Positions 38,034 to 46,990 of a DNA stretch of 64,000 nucleotides are shown piece by piece. The notes beneath the pieces were generated by a model. It saw only the letters and a list, made by a program, of their open reading frames with translations, did no database searches and was not told the origin of the DNA. The DNA lies in the NCBI RefSeq assembly GCF_035784015.1, contig NZ_JALKOW010000003.1; one strand, written 5' to 3'. Made by a program: the position numbers and the translations under genes. The number at the start of each line of letters is the position of its first letter. The first letter of the stretch is position 1. The stretch comes from Comamonas sp009360615. GTDB lineage: Bacteria > Pseudomonadota > Gammaproteobacteria > Burkholderiales > Burkholderiaceae_C.

Positions 38034-38052
38034 GATCGGGCTCCAGCGAGAA

Positions 38053-38700
38053 TCAGGAATTCTCGAGGACGATGCCCTCGATCAGGTTCGCCACGTCTTC
38101 GCAACGGTCCGTGATGGTTTCCAGCAGCTCGTAGATGGCCTTGAGCTTGATCACCTCACGCACATCCGGCTCTTCACGGAACAGCTTGCTCATGGCCGCA
38201 CGCATCACGCGATCGGCATCGCCTTCCAGGCGGTCGATTTCGTCGCAGGTCTTGCTGGCAGCATCCACGATCGAGGGGTCCGAAAGGCGGTCCAGCAGCT
38301 TGACGGCATCTCGCAGACGCTCGCAGCAGCGCACGCACAGATCGGTCAGACGAGTGATTTCGTCTGTCATGTGACGCACGTCATACAGCGCCATGGTCTC
38401 GGCCGAGTCCTGGATCAGGTCGGCCACGTCATCCATGGTGTTGATCAGCGAGTGGATGTGTTCGCGATCCAGGGGCGTGATGAAAGTCTTGTGCAGCAGC
38501 TTGGTGACATCATGGGTCACACGGTCGGCTGCACGCTCGGCGTTGTCCACATCGGCGTTGTATTTTTCGCGCAGATGGGGATCGTTGTAATTTGCAACGA
38601 GTTGCGAGAAAGCATGAGCTGCTTCAACGATGCGATCCGCATGTTGATTGAACATCTCGAAAAAATTGCCTTCTCGCGGCAATAGCTTGCCAAACAGCAT
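38053..38700 (-). CDS. DUF47 (PhoU-like) Pit accessory protein
   Basis: 215-residue all-helical protein of the DUF47/TIGR00153 family, PhoU-like proteins that accompany Pit transporters and are thought to tune their activity. The starts LLPREGNFFEMFNQHADRIV and VTKLLHKTFITPLDREHIH are typical, as is the ETITDRCEDVANLIEGI end. The ribosome site AAGGAGC is ideal. It is the first gene of the DUF47-pit operon. Confidence 0.9.
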   Translation of the reverse strand: MLFGKLLPREGNFFEMFNQHADRIVEAAHAFSQLVANYNDPHLREKYNADVDNAERAADRVTHDVTKLLHKTFITPLDREHIHSLINTMDDVADLIQDSAETMALYDVRHMTDEITRLTDLCVRCCERLRDAVKLLDRLSDPSIVDAASKTCDEIDRLEGDADRVMRAAMSKLFREEPDVREVIKLKAIYELLETITDRCEDVANLIEGIVLENS

Positions 38701-39193
38701 GAATGCTCCTTACCGGGGAAAAGAAACCAGGCGACTCACTGCAAAAAAAGTGCATGGTTCCCGGCTTAAACGGGGCGGAGTTTACTCTTGAGTCATTGTG
38801 CGTTTCAGCGCGTGTTCAAGACACCCCTTCGGGCACCACGAAAAATAAAAAACAAGCTCTCCACCATGTTAGGAACCACCCAAAGCCCCTGACTCCTCCA
38901 GTCAATACCGGTGAGCAGAAATCCCCCCACCCGACGTAGCGACTACTGGGGCATGTCACCCAATCACGCGAAAGCGTTCTAAAAACTTCTTTTTGTAATA
39001 TGCAAATTCTATTCAGCAACAAAAAGGAATTAAAAGGAACTAAAAAGAAATAAATAAAACAATCAGAGAACCCTGAAAAACGTCATTTTTTTGTCATTTT
39101 CTTGAATTTCAGGGGAATTAGGGTTGACCCTTGACGGCAGGCTGGCGGTCACGGCCGCACGCAGAACGGAGGCGTCAACGGCCTCGCCAGTGC
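38701..39193. other. 493-bp intergenic region upstream of the DUF47-pit operon
   Basis: No gene is supported here. The part next to DUF47 holds its leader and ribosome site. From about 38970 to 39115 the sequence becomes much more A/T-rich than its surroundings, including poly-A and poly-T runs. A possible Pho box lies at 39080-39097. The final part to the livF stop is GC-rich with no clear terminator. Confidence 0.6.
39080..39097 (+). promoter_or_regulatory. Possible Pho box (two GTCAT half-sites 11 bp apart)
   Basis: acgtcat-tttt-ttgtcat matches the Pho box spacing exactly and 5 and 6 of 7 bases of each CTGTCAT half-site. It is about 380 bases upstream of the DUF47-pit operon but oriented away from it, so a role in pit regulation is uncertain. 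Confidence 0.3.
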
Positions 39194-39952
39194 CTACTCT
39201 CCCAGGTAAGCCGCACGCACACGCGGATCGCTCAGCAAGGTCTGGCCAGGCCCCGTCATGGTGATGATGCCCGACTCCATGACATAACCTCGGTCGGCAA
39301 GTGCCAGCGCGCGGCTTGCGTTCTGCTCCACCAGCACCATGGTCACGCCCAGCGCGTAGACATCGCTGACCACTTCGAAGATCTTGTCCACCATGATGGG
39401 CGACAGGCCCATGGACGGCTCGTCCAGCAGCAGCACCTTGGGCTGACTCATCAGCGCACGGGCCATGGCCAGCATCTGCTGCTCGCCCCCGGACATGGTG
39501 CCCGCCAGCTGATCCTTGCGCTCCTTCAGGCGCGGAAAGATGCCGAACATGCGCTCGATGTCCGCCTGTATGCCGGCCTTGTCGCTGCGCGTGTAAGCTC
39601 CCATGAGCAGATTCTCGGTAATCGTCATGCGGGCAAACACGCCGCGCCCCTCGGGCACCATGACCAGTCCTTCTGCCACCAGATCCCAGGCTCCTTTGCC
39701 CTTGATGCTTTGGCCCAGGTAGAGGATTTCGCCATCGGCAATCGGCAGGCCCCTGGTGACGGCCTTCATGGTCGTGGTTTTCCCCGCACCGTTGGAGCCG
39801 ATCAGCGATACCAGCTCACCCTGATGCACCTGGAAGTCCACCCCCTTGACAGCCTGAATGCCGCCATAACCCACCTTCAGATCCTTGACCTGAAGCAATA
39901 CCGGGGCCGAGGATTTGGAGGCCTGCGTCTGTTCCAGCACTTGATCCTGCAT
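39194..39952 (-). CDS. livF: Branched-chain amino acid ABC transporter ATP-binding protein LivF
   Basis: 252-residue ATPase of the high-affinity branched-chain amino acid importer. Motifs: GSNGAGKTT (Walker A), MSGGEQQMLAMARAL (signature) and VLLLDEPSMGLSP (Walker B), with the LivF-type end VRAAYLGE. The ATG at 39952 begins two bases after the livG stop; a TTG six bases earlier is less likely. It is the last gene of livHMGF. Confidence 0.93.
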   Translation of the reverse strand: MQDQVLEQTQASKSSAPVLLQVKDLKVGYGGIQAVKGVDFQVHQGELVSLIGSNGAGKTTTMKAVTRGLPIADGEILYLGQSIKGKGAWDLVAEGLVMVPEGRGVFARMTITENLLMGAYTRSDKAGIQADIERMFGIFPRLKERKDQLAGTMSGGEQQMLAMARALMSQPKVLLLDEPSMGLSPIMVDKIFEVVSDVYALGVTMVLVEQNASRALALADRGYVMESGIITMTGPGQTLLSDPRVRAAYLGE

Positions 39953-39954
39953 CT

Positions 39955-40737
39955 TCAATGGCCTCCCGTGCCCAGATAGGCTTCAATCACTTTTTCACTC
40001 TTCTGCACTTCTGCAGGCGTGCCTTCGGCAATCGGCTTGCCATAGTCCAGCACCGTCACGCGGTCACACAGGCCCATGACCAGCTTCACATCGTGCTCGA
40101 TAAGCAGGATGGTGCGGTGATCGTTGCGGATGCGATCGATCAGCTCACGCAGTTGCACCTTCTCGGTCGCGTTCATGCCGGCGGCCGGCTCATCCAGTGC
40201 AATCAGCTGAGGATCCGTCGCCAAAGCACGGGCAATCTCCAGGCGACGCTGGTCGCCATAGGACAGGGTACGAGCCTTGAAATCCGCATATTTTCCAATG
40301 CCGACATAGTCGAGCAACTCGCGGGAGCGGGCGCGAATCGCAGCCTCTTCGGCCTTGAATCCCCGGGTGCGAAAAACTGCCCCGAGCAGGCCCGAATGCG
40401 TGCGCACATGACGACCGACCATGACGTTTTCCAGTGCCGTCATCTCGGCAAACAGCCGGATGTTCTGGAAGGTGCGGGCTATGCCGGCACGGGCCACCTT
40501 GTGAACCGCAGTCGGTTCGTAGGGCCGACCGGCCAGTTCGAATCTGCCGCTGTCGGGCGTATAGAGGCCGGTGATCACATTGAAAAATGTGGTCTTGCCC
40601 GCGCCATTGGGGCCGATCAGACCGTAGACCTGGCCTCTCTCAATCTTCATGCTCACACCGGACAGCGCCTGCAACCCGCCAAAGCGCTTGGAGATGTCCG
40701 AGACATGAAGGACCGTGGAAGTCGTGCTCTCTGCCAT
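39955..40737 (-). CDS. livG: Branched-chain amino acid ABC transporter ATP-binding protein LivG
   Basis: 260-residue ATPase with GPNGAGKTTFFNVITGLY (Walker A and LivG-type continuation), LSYGDQRRLEIARAL (signature) and LIALDEPAAGMN (Walker B), ending IEAYLGTGGH. It pairs with LivF on the LivHM permease. It lies 30 bases after livM. Confidence 0.94.
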   Translation of the reverse strand: MAESTTSTVLHVSDISKRFGGLQALSGVSMKIERGQVYGLIGPNGAGKTTFFNVITGLYTPDSGRFELAGRPYEPTAVHKVARAGIARTFQNIRLFAEMTALENVMVGRHVRTHSGLLGAVFRTRGFKAEEAAIRARSRELLDYVGIGKYADFKARTLSYGDQRRLEIARALATDPQLIALDEPAAGMNATEKVQLRELIDRIRNDHRTILLIEHDVKLVMGLCDRVTVLDYGKPIAEGTPAEVQKSEKVIEAYLGTGGH

Positions 40738-40767
40738 ATCAGCTCACATTCCTTGTCTGCGGTGTCA

Positions 40768-41847
40768 TCAGGACGGACGGTCCAGGCTTTTGGCATGCTC
40801 GGGCGTGGGCCACAGCCCGCGCGGGCGCATCAGCATGATGACGATCATGGCCAGGGCAATCAGCAATTGGCGCAGGATGGACGCATCGAGGCGTCCATCG
40901 GTCATCTGCTGCAGCGGTCCGGCCACATAGCGCAGCACCTCGGGCAGGGCCGAGAGCAGCACTGCCCCCAAAATCACGCCGGGAATGTGGCCCAGGCCGC
41001 CAAGCACCACCATGGCCACAATCATCACGGACTCCATGAGGCTGAAGGACTCGGGCGAGACAAAGCCCTGGAAGGCACCGAACATGGAACCGGCGACGCC
41101 ACCGAACGAAGCGCCCATGCCAAAGGCCAGCAGCTTCATATTGCGCACATTGATACCCATGGCCTTGGCGGCGATTTCATCCTCGCGGATCGCCATCCAG
41201 GCGCGCCCTATGCGCGAATCCTGCAGGCGGTAGCAGATCAAGATGGTGGCCAGCACCAGTACCAGAAACAGGTAGTAGTACAGCGTGACGGAGGCGATGT
41301 CGTAGCCGAAGATCTCATGGCGCTTGGCCAGATCAAAGCCGAAGATCTTGACCGAATCGATCTGGCCGATCCCCTTGGGGCCGTTGGTGATGTTGACGGG
41401 CTGGTCCAGGTTGTTCAGGAAGATACGGATGATCTCGCCGAAGCCCAGTGTCACGATGGCCAGGTAGTCCCCGCGCAGCCGCAGCACCGGCAGGCCCAGC
41501 AGTACGCCCGTGCAGGCGGCCAGCAGCATGCCCAACGGGATCACCAGCCAGATCGAGGTGTGCAGTCCGTCGGGGAACATGGCCACAAAGCCTTCGAAAG
41601 TCTCGGCCAGATGCGGCGATGCCATGAGCGCAAACATATAGGCACCCACCGCGTAGAAAGCCACGTAGCCCAGATCCAGCAGGCCTGCGTAGCCGACCAC
41701 GATGTTCAGGCCCAGGGCCAGCATCACATAGAGCAGGGCCAGATCGGCAATGCGCACCCAGGCGTTGCCGAAATATTGCAGGACCAGCGGCAGTACCAGC
41801 AGGCAGATGCCGCCCAGGATCCAGTGGAGAGTCTTGCTGTTCTTCAT
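40768..41847 (-). CDS. livM: Branched-chain amino acid ABC transporter permease LivM
   Basis: 359-residue permease with about nine or ten helices. NIVVGYAGLLDLGYVAFYAV (about 48-67) is the LivM family signature; MLGGLGHIPG-like MVVLGGLGHIPGVILGA lies near the C-terminus and contacts the ATPases. It forms the membrane channel with LivH. It is 9 bases after livH in the operon. Confidence 0.94.
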   Translation of the reverse strand: MKNSKTLHWILGGICLLVLPLVLQYFGNAWVRIADLALLYVMLALGLNIVVGYAGLLDLGYVAFYAVGAYMFALMASPHLAETFEGFVAMFPDGLHTSIWLVIPLGMLLAACTGVLLGLPVLRLRGDYLAIVTLGFGEIIRIFLNNLDQPVNITNGPKGIGQIDSVKIFGFDLAKRHEIFGYDIASVTLYYYLFLVLVLATILICYRLQDSRIGRAWMAIREDEIAAKAMGINVRNMKLLAFGMGASFGGVAGSMFGAFQGFVSPESFSLMESVMIVAMVVLGGLGHIPGVILGAVLLSALPEVLRYVAGPLQQMTDGRLDASILRQLLIALAMIVIMLMRPRGLWPTPEHAKSLDRPS

Positions 41848-41856
41848 GGACGCTCC

Positions 41857-42786
41857 TCAGGCACGGTCCGCAACACGCTCACCCAGCAGGCCCGAAGGGC
41901 GCAGCGTGAGGATGATGATGAGCACGATGAAGGCAAAGATGTCGGTGTACTGGCTGCCCAGAACGCCTCCGGTCAGATCGCCGATGTAGCCGGATCCGAT
42001 GGACTCGATCAGTCCCAGCAGCAGCCCCCCCACCACGGCCCCGGCCAGATTGCCGATGCCGCCGAACACGGCCGCGGTAAAGGCCTTGAGACCCGGCAGG
42101 AAGCCCATGGTGTGATGAGCCGTGCCGTAGTTGGAGGCGTACATGATGCCGGCAATCGCCGCCAGCACGGCGCCGATGATGAAGGTGGCGGAAATCACCA
42201 TGTCGGGCTTGACGCCCATCAACGCCGCCACGCGCGGGTTCTCGGCCGTGGCACGCATGGCGCGCCCCAGCTTGGTGTAGTTGACCAGATACATCAACGC
42301 GGCCAGCGCAATCGCCGTGACCGCCAGCACCAGAATCTGCGTGGGCGTGATCACCGCCGTGCCGATTTCATAGGGCGTGGACGGCAGCAGCGTGGGATAG
42401 GCCTTGTAGTTCGGCTTCCAGATGATCATGGCCAGGGTCTGCAGCAGGATGGAGACACCGATGGCCGTGATCAGCGGTGCCAGACGCGGGCTGTTGCGCA
42501 GCGGCCGGTAGGCCACCTTCTCGATCACGAAGTTCAGCGACGCGGCCACCACGCAGGCAATGATGGCGGCCAGCAAAAGCATGAGCCAGCCGGGCAGATA
42601 AGGCATGGCTTCCTGCATCAGGCCGATGCAGCTCCAGCTGGTCAGAGCCCCCACCATCAGCACCTCGCCATGCGCGAAGTTGATCAGCTGAATGATGCCG
42701 TACACCATGGTGTAGCCCAGGGCTATCAAGGCGTACATGCTGCCTAACACCAGACCGTTGATGATCTGCTGCAGCAAGATATCCAT
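41857..42786 (-). CDS. livH: Branched-chain amino acid ABC transporter permease LivH
   Basis: 309-residue permease with about eight helices. Family blocks are GLVLGSMYALIALGYTMVYG (about 10-29), INFAHGEVLMVGA (about 33-45) and AAVFGGIGNLAGAVVGG near the C-terminus. The ATG at 42786 follows GGGGAG. It is the first gene of livHMGF; no substrate-binding protein gene lies beside it, so a LivJ/K-type protein must come from elsewhere in the genome. Confidence 0.94.
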   Translation of the reverse strand: MDILLQQIINGLVLGSMYALIALGYTMVYGIIQLINFAHGEVLMVGALTSWSCIGLMQEAMPYLPGWLMLLLAAIIACVVAASLNFVIEKVAYRPLRNSPRLAPLITAIGVSILLQTLAMIIWKPNYKAYPTLLPSTPYEIGTAVITPTQILVLAVTAIALAALMYLVNYTKLGRAMRATAENPRVAALMGVKPDMVISATFIIGAVLAAIAGIMYASNYGTAHHTMGFLPGLKAFTAAVFGGIGNLAGAVVGGLLLGLIESIGSGYIGDLTGGVLGSQYTDIFAFIVLIIILTLRPSGLLGERVADRA

Positions 42787-43136
42787 AAGCGCGCTCCCCT
42801 TCCCTCGATCCAAGACGGAGACACTGCGAGCCTCTCATCCCGAACGACGGAGCCAGCGATGCCAAGGTTTCCCTTTCGCAGTCCGCTGCTTCGTGGGCCG
42901 CTTGCCGCAAAAGAGTGAATCGATTCTAGGGAGCTGTTTTCACGACTCAGGGCCGGGGTTTCCCGTGCGCGGACCCGGAATGCTGCATCGCAGCAATTTC
43001 ATCGGCATCGCAAACCCAATAAATACAGGCACTTAGTCTCGGGTTGCCTCAGAAACTAGCGAAAAACTCTATAAACACCACAAAAAATGCAGCATTCAAC
43101 TAGTGCCAGTTGCGCAACACCTGGGCAACTCGCGCT
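42787..43136. other. 350-bp intergenic region between rarA and livH
   Basis: I see no gene. A short hairpin tgctgc/gcagca lies at about 42983-42996. The region must hold the liv promoter, but no clear -35/-10 pair stands out. The rarA end shows no obvious terminator. Confidence 0.6.
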
Positions 43137-44477
43137 TTACAAGTCCGCCTGTTCATCCTCCGCCGCGCGAGCAGCATCGTTGAGCGCCTTGAGCTCCGCC
43201 AGCTTCTGACCGATCTTGATCTCCAGCCCTCGCGCCACGGGCTGGTAGAAGCCGGGGTCTTCCATGCCTTCGGGCAGATAGCGCTCGCCTGCGGCAAAGC
43301 CGCCCTCCTCGCTGTGCGCGTAGCGATAATCGCGGCCATAATCGAGCTGCTTCATCAGCTTGGTAGGGGCATTGCGCAGATGCAGGGGCACCGGCCTGGT
43401 GGTGTCGCCCTTCACGAAGGCCTTGGCCTTGTTGTAGGCCATGTAGCCGGCATTGCTCTTGGGGGCCACGGCCAGGTAGATCACGGCCTGGGCCAGGGCC
43501 AGTTCCCCCTCGGGGCTGCCCAGACGCTCATAGGTAGCCGCCGCATCGTTGCACATCTGCATGGCACGCGGATCGGCAAGCCCTATGTCTTCCCAGGCCA
43601 TGCGCACGATACGGCGCGCCAGATAGCGCGGGTCGGCCCCGCCGTCCAGCATGCGGCAGAACCAGTACAGTGCAGCATCAGGGTCGGAGCCGCGCACCGA
43701 CTTGTGCAAGGCGCTGATGGTGTCGTAGAACTGCTCGCCGCCCTTGTCGTAGCGGCGCATGCGCTCGCCCAGCACCTTGAGCAGCCAGCCATCGCCAATG
43801 CTGCCCACCCCGGCTTGCTCGGCCGTGATGGAAAGGGTTTCCAGCGTGTTCAGCAAGCGGCGCGCATCGCCGTCGGCATAGGCCATCAAGCGCTCCAGCG
43901 CTTCATCCTCGATGTCTGGAACCGCCTTGATCGCCTGGGCTTTGGCCACAATCTGCTTCAAATCCTCCGTCGTCAGGCTTTGCAGCACATAAACAGCCGC
44001 CCTCGAAAGCAGGGCCGAGTTGACCTCGAACGAGGGGTTCTCCGTGGTCGCTCCGATGAAGGTGAACAGCCCGCTTTCCACGTGGGGCAAAAAGGCGTCC
44101 TGCTGGCTTTTGTTGAATCGGTGCACCTCGTCCACGAAGACGATGGTGCGCTGCTGCAGCAGGCCGCTTTGCGCCGCCTGCGCCTGCTCCACGGCCTCGC
44201 GGATGTCCTTGACGCCTCCCAGCACGGCGCTGATGGAGATGAACTGTGCATCGAAGGCATCGGCCATGAGCCGGGCAATCGTGGTCTTGCCCACGCCGGG
44301 GGGCCCCCAGAGTATGCAGCTGTGCGGGCGGCCCGACTCGAAGGCCAGACGCAGAGGCATGCCCTCACCCAGCACATGCTGCTGGCCAATGACTTCCGCC
44401 AGTGTGCGCGGCCTCAGGCGCTCGGCCAGGGGCTGATGGGGAATGGCTGGAGATGGAGAGTTGTTGTGCGTAACCAT
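43137..44477 (-). CDS. rarA: Replication-associated recombination protein A (RarA/MgsA)
   Basis: 446-residue AAA+ ATPase acting at stalled replication forks. Motifs: RPRTLAEVIGQQHVLG near 21, WGPPGVGKTTIARLMAD (Walker A, about 55-71), VFVDEVHRFNKSQQDAFLP (Walker B) and GATTENPSFEVNSALLSRA (sensor 1). The C-terminal MgsA domain includes YLPEGMEDPGFYQPVARGLE. lolA and ftsK, its frequent neighbours, lie beyond brnQ on the same strand. Confidence 0.94.
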   Translation of the reverse strand: MVTHNNSPSPAIPHQPLAERLRPRTLAEVIGQQHVLGEGMPLRLAFESGRPHSCILWGPPGVGKTTIARLMADAFDAQFISISAVLGGVKDIREAVEQAQAAQSGLLQQRTIVFVDEVHRFNKSQQDAFLPHVESGLFTFIGATTENPSFEVNSALLSRAAVYVLQSLTTEDLKQIVAKAQAIKAVPDIEDEALERLMAYADGDARRLLNTLETLSITAEQAGVGSIGDGWLLKVLGERMRRYDKGGEQFYDTISALHKSVRGSDPDAALYWFCRMLDGGADPRYLARRIVRMAWEDIGLADPRAMQMCNDAAATYERLGSPEGELALAQAVIYLAVAPKSNAGYMAYNKAKAFVKGDTTRPVPLHLRNAPTKLMKQLDYGRDYRYAHSEEGGFAAGERYLPEGMEDPGFYQPVARGLEIKIGQKLAELKALNDAARAAEDEQADL

Positions 44478-44872
44478 GGCCCCTCAAGTATCCAACGCCA
44501 CGGCGGTCTGTGCAGTCAAATGGGTCCGGACCGTCGAGCAGGGCCGGGATGCGGCAGACGCGTCGCCCGCTTAACCCCTGCATCTCTATCAGAATTTTCC
44601 GTAAGAGAAAATAGCGTTTCAACGGATTCAATCTCTCCATTAACGAGGCCACCCCTCGTATTCATGGAAGCACTGCCCCATGCAGTCTGCCAAAAGCCAG
44701 ACCCGGCAGCGCGTTCAGATTCATTGCGGGCCGCCCCATCTGCGCCACGCGATGCCTGTGCCTGATAGGGCTACCGCCATCAGCCAGAAATCAATCGAAA
44801 GCATCCGCAACTTTCCCTGATTCCACATTGCCCCAGGGCGTGCCAGCGCTGCACGCCTGAGAGCCTACGCGT
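44478..44872. other. 395-bp divergent intergenic region between rarA and brnQ
   Basis: No convincing gene is present. The region must contain promoters for both divergent genes; cagaattttccgtaagagaaaatag near the middle is an A/T-rich stretch with imperfect symmetry. I see no riboswitch or T-box. Confidence 0.55.
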
Positions 44873-46201
44873 ATGAAAAAACTCAAGACCTGGGACATTT
44901 TTGCCCTCGGTTTCATGACCTTTGCCCTGTTTCTCGGGGCTGGCAACATCATCTTCCCTCCCATGGTGGGCCTGGCCGCCGGTGAAAACCTGCTGGGTGC
45001 CTCGACGGGATTCCTGCTCACCGGAGTCGGTCTGCCCCTGCTCGGGGTGATCGCGCTCGCCCGCGTGGGCGGTGGGCTGGACACCTTGACCAGCCCGATC
45101 GGCCGCATGGCCGGCGTGGTGCTGGCCGTGGCCATCTACCTGACCATCGGCCCCCTGTTTGCGACGCCGCGCACGGCCACCGTCTCCTTCGAGATGGGCC
45201 TGGCCCCCTTCGTGGGCAACACGCCAGCCATGCTGCTGGCCTTCACCATCGCCTATTTCGTCGCCGTGGCGCTGCTGTCGCTATTCCCCGGCAAGCTCAT
45301 GGACAACGTAGGCAAGATCATCACGCCCGTGCTGATTCTGGCGCTGGCCGTGCTTGGCGGCTCCGCCGTGCTGGCTCCGGTGGATGGCTACAGCCTCAGC
45401 ACCGAGGCCTACGCCACGCAGGCCGCAGCCTTCTCCGAAGGCTTTCTGCAGGGCTATCAGACCATGGACGCCCTGGCCTCGCTGATCTTCGGCATCGTCA
45501 TCGTCAATGCGATCAAGGCGGCCGGCGTGAGCGACAGCAGGCTGCACACGCGCTACTGCATCTATGCCGGCATCATCGCCGCGACCTGCCTGGGTCTGGT
45601 CTATGTCTCGCTGATGTATCTGGGCGCCACCAACAGCCAGCTGGCCGCCAATGCTTCCACCGGCGTGCAGATCCTCACTGCCTTTGTGCAGCAGACCTTC
45701 GGCCCCGCAGGCCTGTGGCTGCTGGCCACTGTCATCATGCTGGCCTGCCTGACCACCGGCGTGGGCCTGATCACGGCCTGCAGCAGCTTCTTCAGCGAGC
45801 TGACCGGGATCTCCTATCGCACCATGGTCATCGGCCTGTCGGTCTTCAGCACTGCCGTGGCCAACCAGGGCCTGGCCCAGCTGATTGCCGTGGCCGTGCC
45901 CGTGCTCGTGGGCCTGTATCCCGTGGCCATCGCCCTGATCGCCTTGAGCCTGCTGCACCGCTGGAGCCAACCAGCGCGCGTCTACATCCCCGTGATGAGC
46001 ACCTCCCTGGTCTTCGGCCTGTTTGATGCCGCCAAGGCAGCCAAGCTCGACTTCCTGGTCCCCGCCTTGCTGGACAGGCTTCCGGGTGCCGCCCTGGGCA
46101 TGGGCTGGGTCACCCCGGTGGTCTGCGTGCTGGTGCTGGCAGGCCTGCTGGATTTCGCCCTTGGCAACAAGCGGGCTGCCGCAAACGCCACGCGCGCCTG
46201 A
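44873..46201 (+). CDS. brnQ: Branched-chain amino acid:cation symporter BrnQ
   Basis: 442-residue sodium- or proton-coupled importer of leucine, isoleucine and valine (LIVCS family) with about 12 helices. The N-terminal DIFALGFMTFALFLGAGNII and FPPMVGLAAGEN, and the later FPGKLMDNVGKIITPVLI, are family signatures. It stands alone between rarA and lolA on the opposite strand and is followed by a strong bidirectional terminator. Confidence 0.93.
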   Translation: MKKLKTWDIFALGFMTFALFLGAGNIIFPPMVGLAAGENLLGASTGFLLTGVGLPLLGVIALARVGGGLDTLTSPIGRMAGVVLAVAIYLTIGPLFATPRTATVSFEMGLAPFVGNTPAMLLAFTIAYFVAVALLSLFPGKLMDNVGKIITPVLILALAVLGGSAVLAPVDGYSLSTEAYATQAAAFSEGFLQGYQTMDALASLIFGIVIVNAIKAAGVSDSRLHTRYCIYAGIIAATCLGLVYVSLMYLGATNSQLAANASTGVQILTAFVQQTFGPAGLWLLATVIMLACLTTGVGLITACSSFFSELTGISYRTMVIGLSVFSTAVANQGLAQLIAVAVPVLVGLYPVAIALIALSLLHRWSQPARVYIPVMSTSLVFGLFDAAKAAKLDFLVPALLDRLPGAALGMGWVTPVVCVLVLAGLLDFALGNKRAAANATRA

Positions 46202-46278
46202 TTTCAAGCTGGTGCATTGATTCAAAAAGCATAGCTATCGGCGCTTTACCCACAAGGTATTGACCCTTGTTTTACATA

Positions 46279-46313
46279 AAAAAGGCCTGCGGACACCATC
46301 CGCAGGCCTTTTT
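46279..46313. terminator. Bidirectional terminator between brnQ and lolA
   Basis: ggcctgcgga (46284-46293) and tccgcaggcc (46299-46308) pair perfectly around a 5-base loop, with A and T runs outside. Confidence 0.9.
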
Positions 46314-46332
46314 GCTGATGCGTGCCGCGCTT

Positions 46333-46968
46333 TTACTGCTTAAGCACATCGGCCCCCTTGGGCACCGTGAAGTGGAAGGTCGATGCCGGCAGCGAAGCCT
46401 GGGTTTGCAGACCCTTGAACTGCATCAGCGAGCGCTGGCCAAAGCTGTCCTCGATATCCAGCGCTGCCAGCTTGCCTTCGGGTGTGAAGCCGATGCGCAC
46501 GCTCTTGAGCTGGCCGCCTTTCTGCCTGGGACTGGCCAGCACCCATTCCAGACCATCGGCATCAGGCTGGTTGCCCAGCTCGAAGTCGGCCTTCAAGGCC
46601 TTGAGGTCGGTGGCCGATGTCAGGATGGCCGCCGGTGTACTGCCCAGCACCTGGGCCTGGGCACGCTCCGTCACCTGGTTCAGGTCGGCGTCGTAGAGCC
46701 ACAGCGTCTTGCCGTCGGCCACGATGAGCTGCTCGAAAGGCTTGGTGTAGTTGAAACGGAACTTGCCGGGGCGCTGGAATTCGAAGCTGCCGCTGGAGAC
46801 CTTGGTTCGTGCCTCCTGGCCGGACTTTGGGGGGGAAGTCACAGACTGGGTGAACTCGGCCCTGCCCGCCTGGGCGTTCTTCATGAAGGACTCGAGGCTT
46901 TTCAAGCCATCTGCCATTGCAGCACCAGCGCTGCCAGCGATCAAAATTGCAGTCAAAAGACGTTTCAT
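46333..46968 (-). CDS. lolA: Outer-membrane lipoprotein carrier protein LolA
   Basis: 211-residue periplasmic chaperone that carries lipoproteins from LolCDE to LolB. It has a signal peptide (about 1-19, ending AMA), then the LolA barrel with FTQSVTSPPKSG, PGKFRFNYTKPFEQLIVADG and LWLYDADLNQVT. The ATG at 46968 follows AAGGAG. It lies 22 bases downstream of ftsK, the typical order. Confidence 0.94.
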   Translation of the reverse strand: MKRLLTAILIAGSAGAAMADGLKSLESFMKNAQAGRAEFTQSVTSPPKSGQEARTKVSSGSFEFQRPGKFRFNYTKPFEQLIVADGKTLWLYDADLNQVTERAQAQVLGSTPAAILTSATDLKALKADFELGNQPDADGLEWVLASPRQKGGQLKSVRIGFTPEGKLAALDIEDSFGQRSLMQFKGLQTQASLPASTFHFTVPKGADVLKQ

Positions 46969-46990
46969 GACTCTCCTTCTTGTGCCCGGC

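Noticed and set aside
39958..42747. 929-residue open frame antisense to livG, livM and livH
   Set aside because: It covers three recognisable transporter genes in another strand and has a low-complexity His/Gln-rich composition with no domain.
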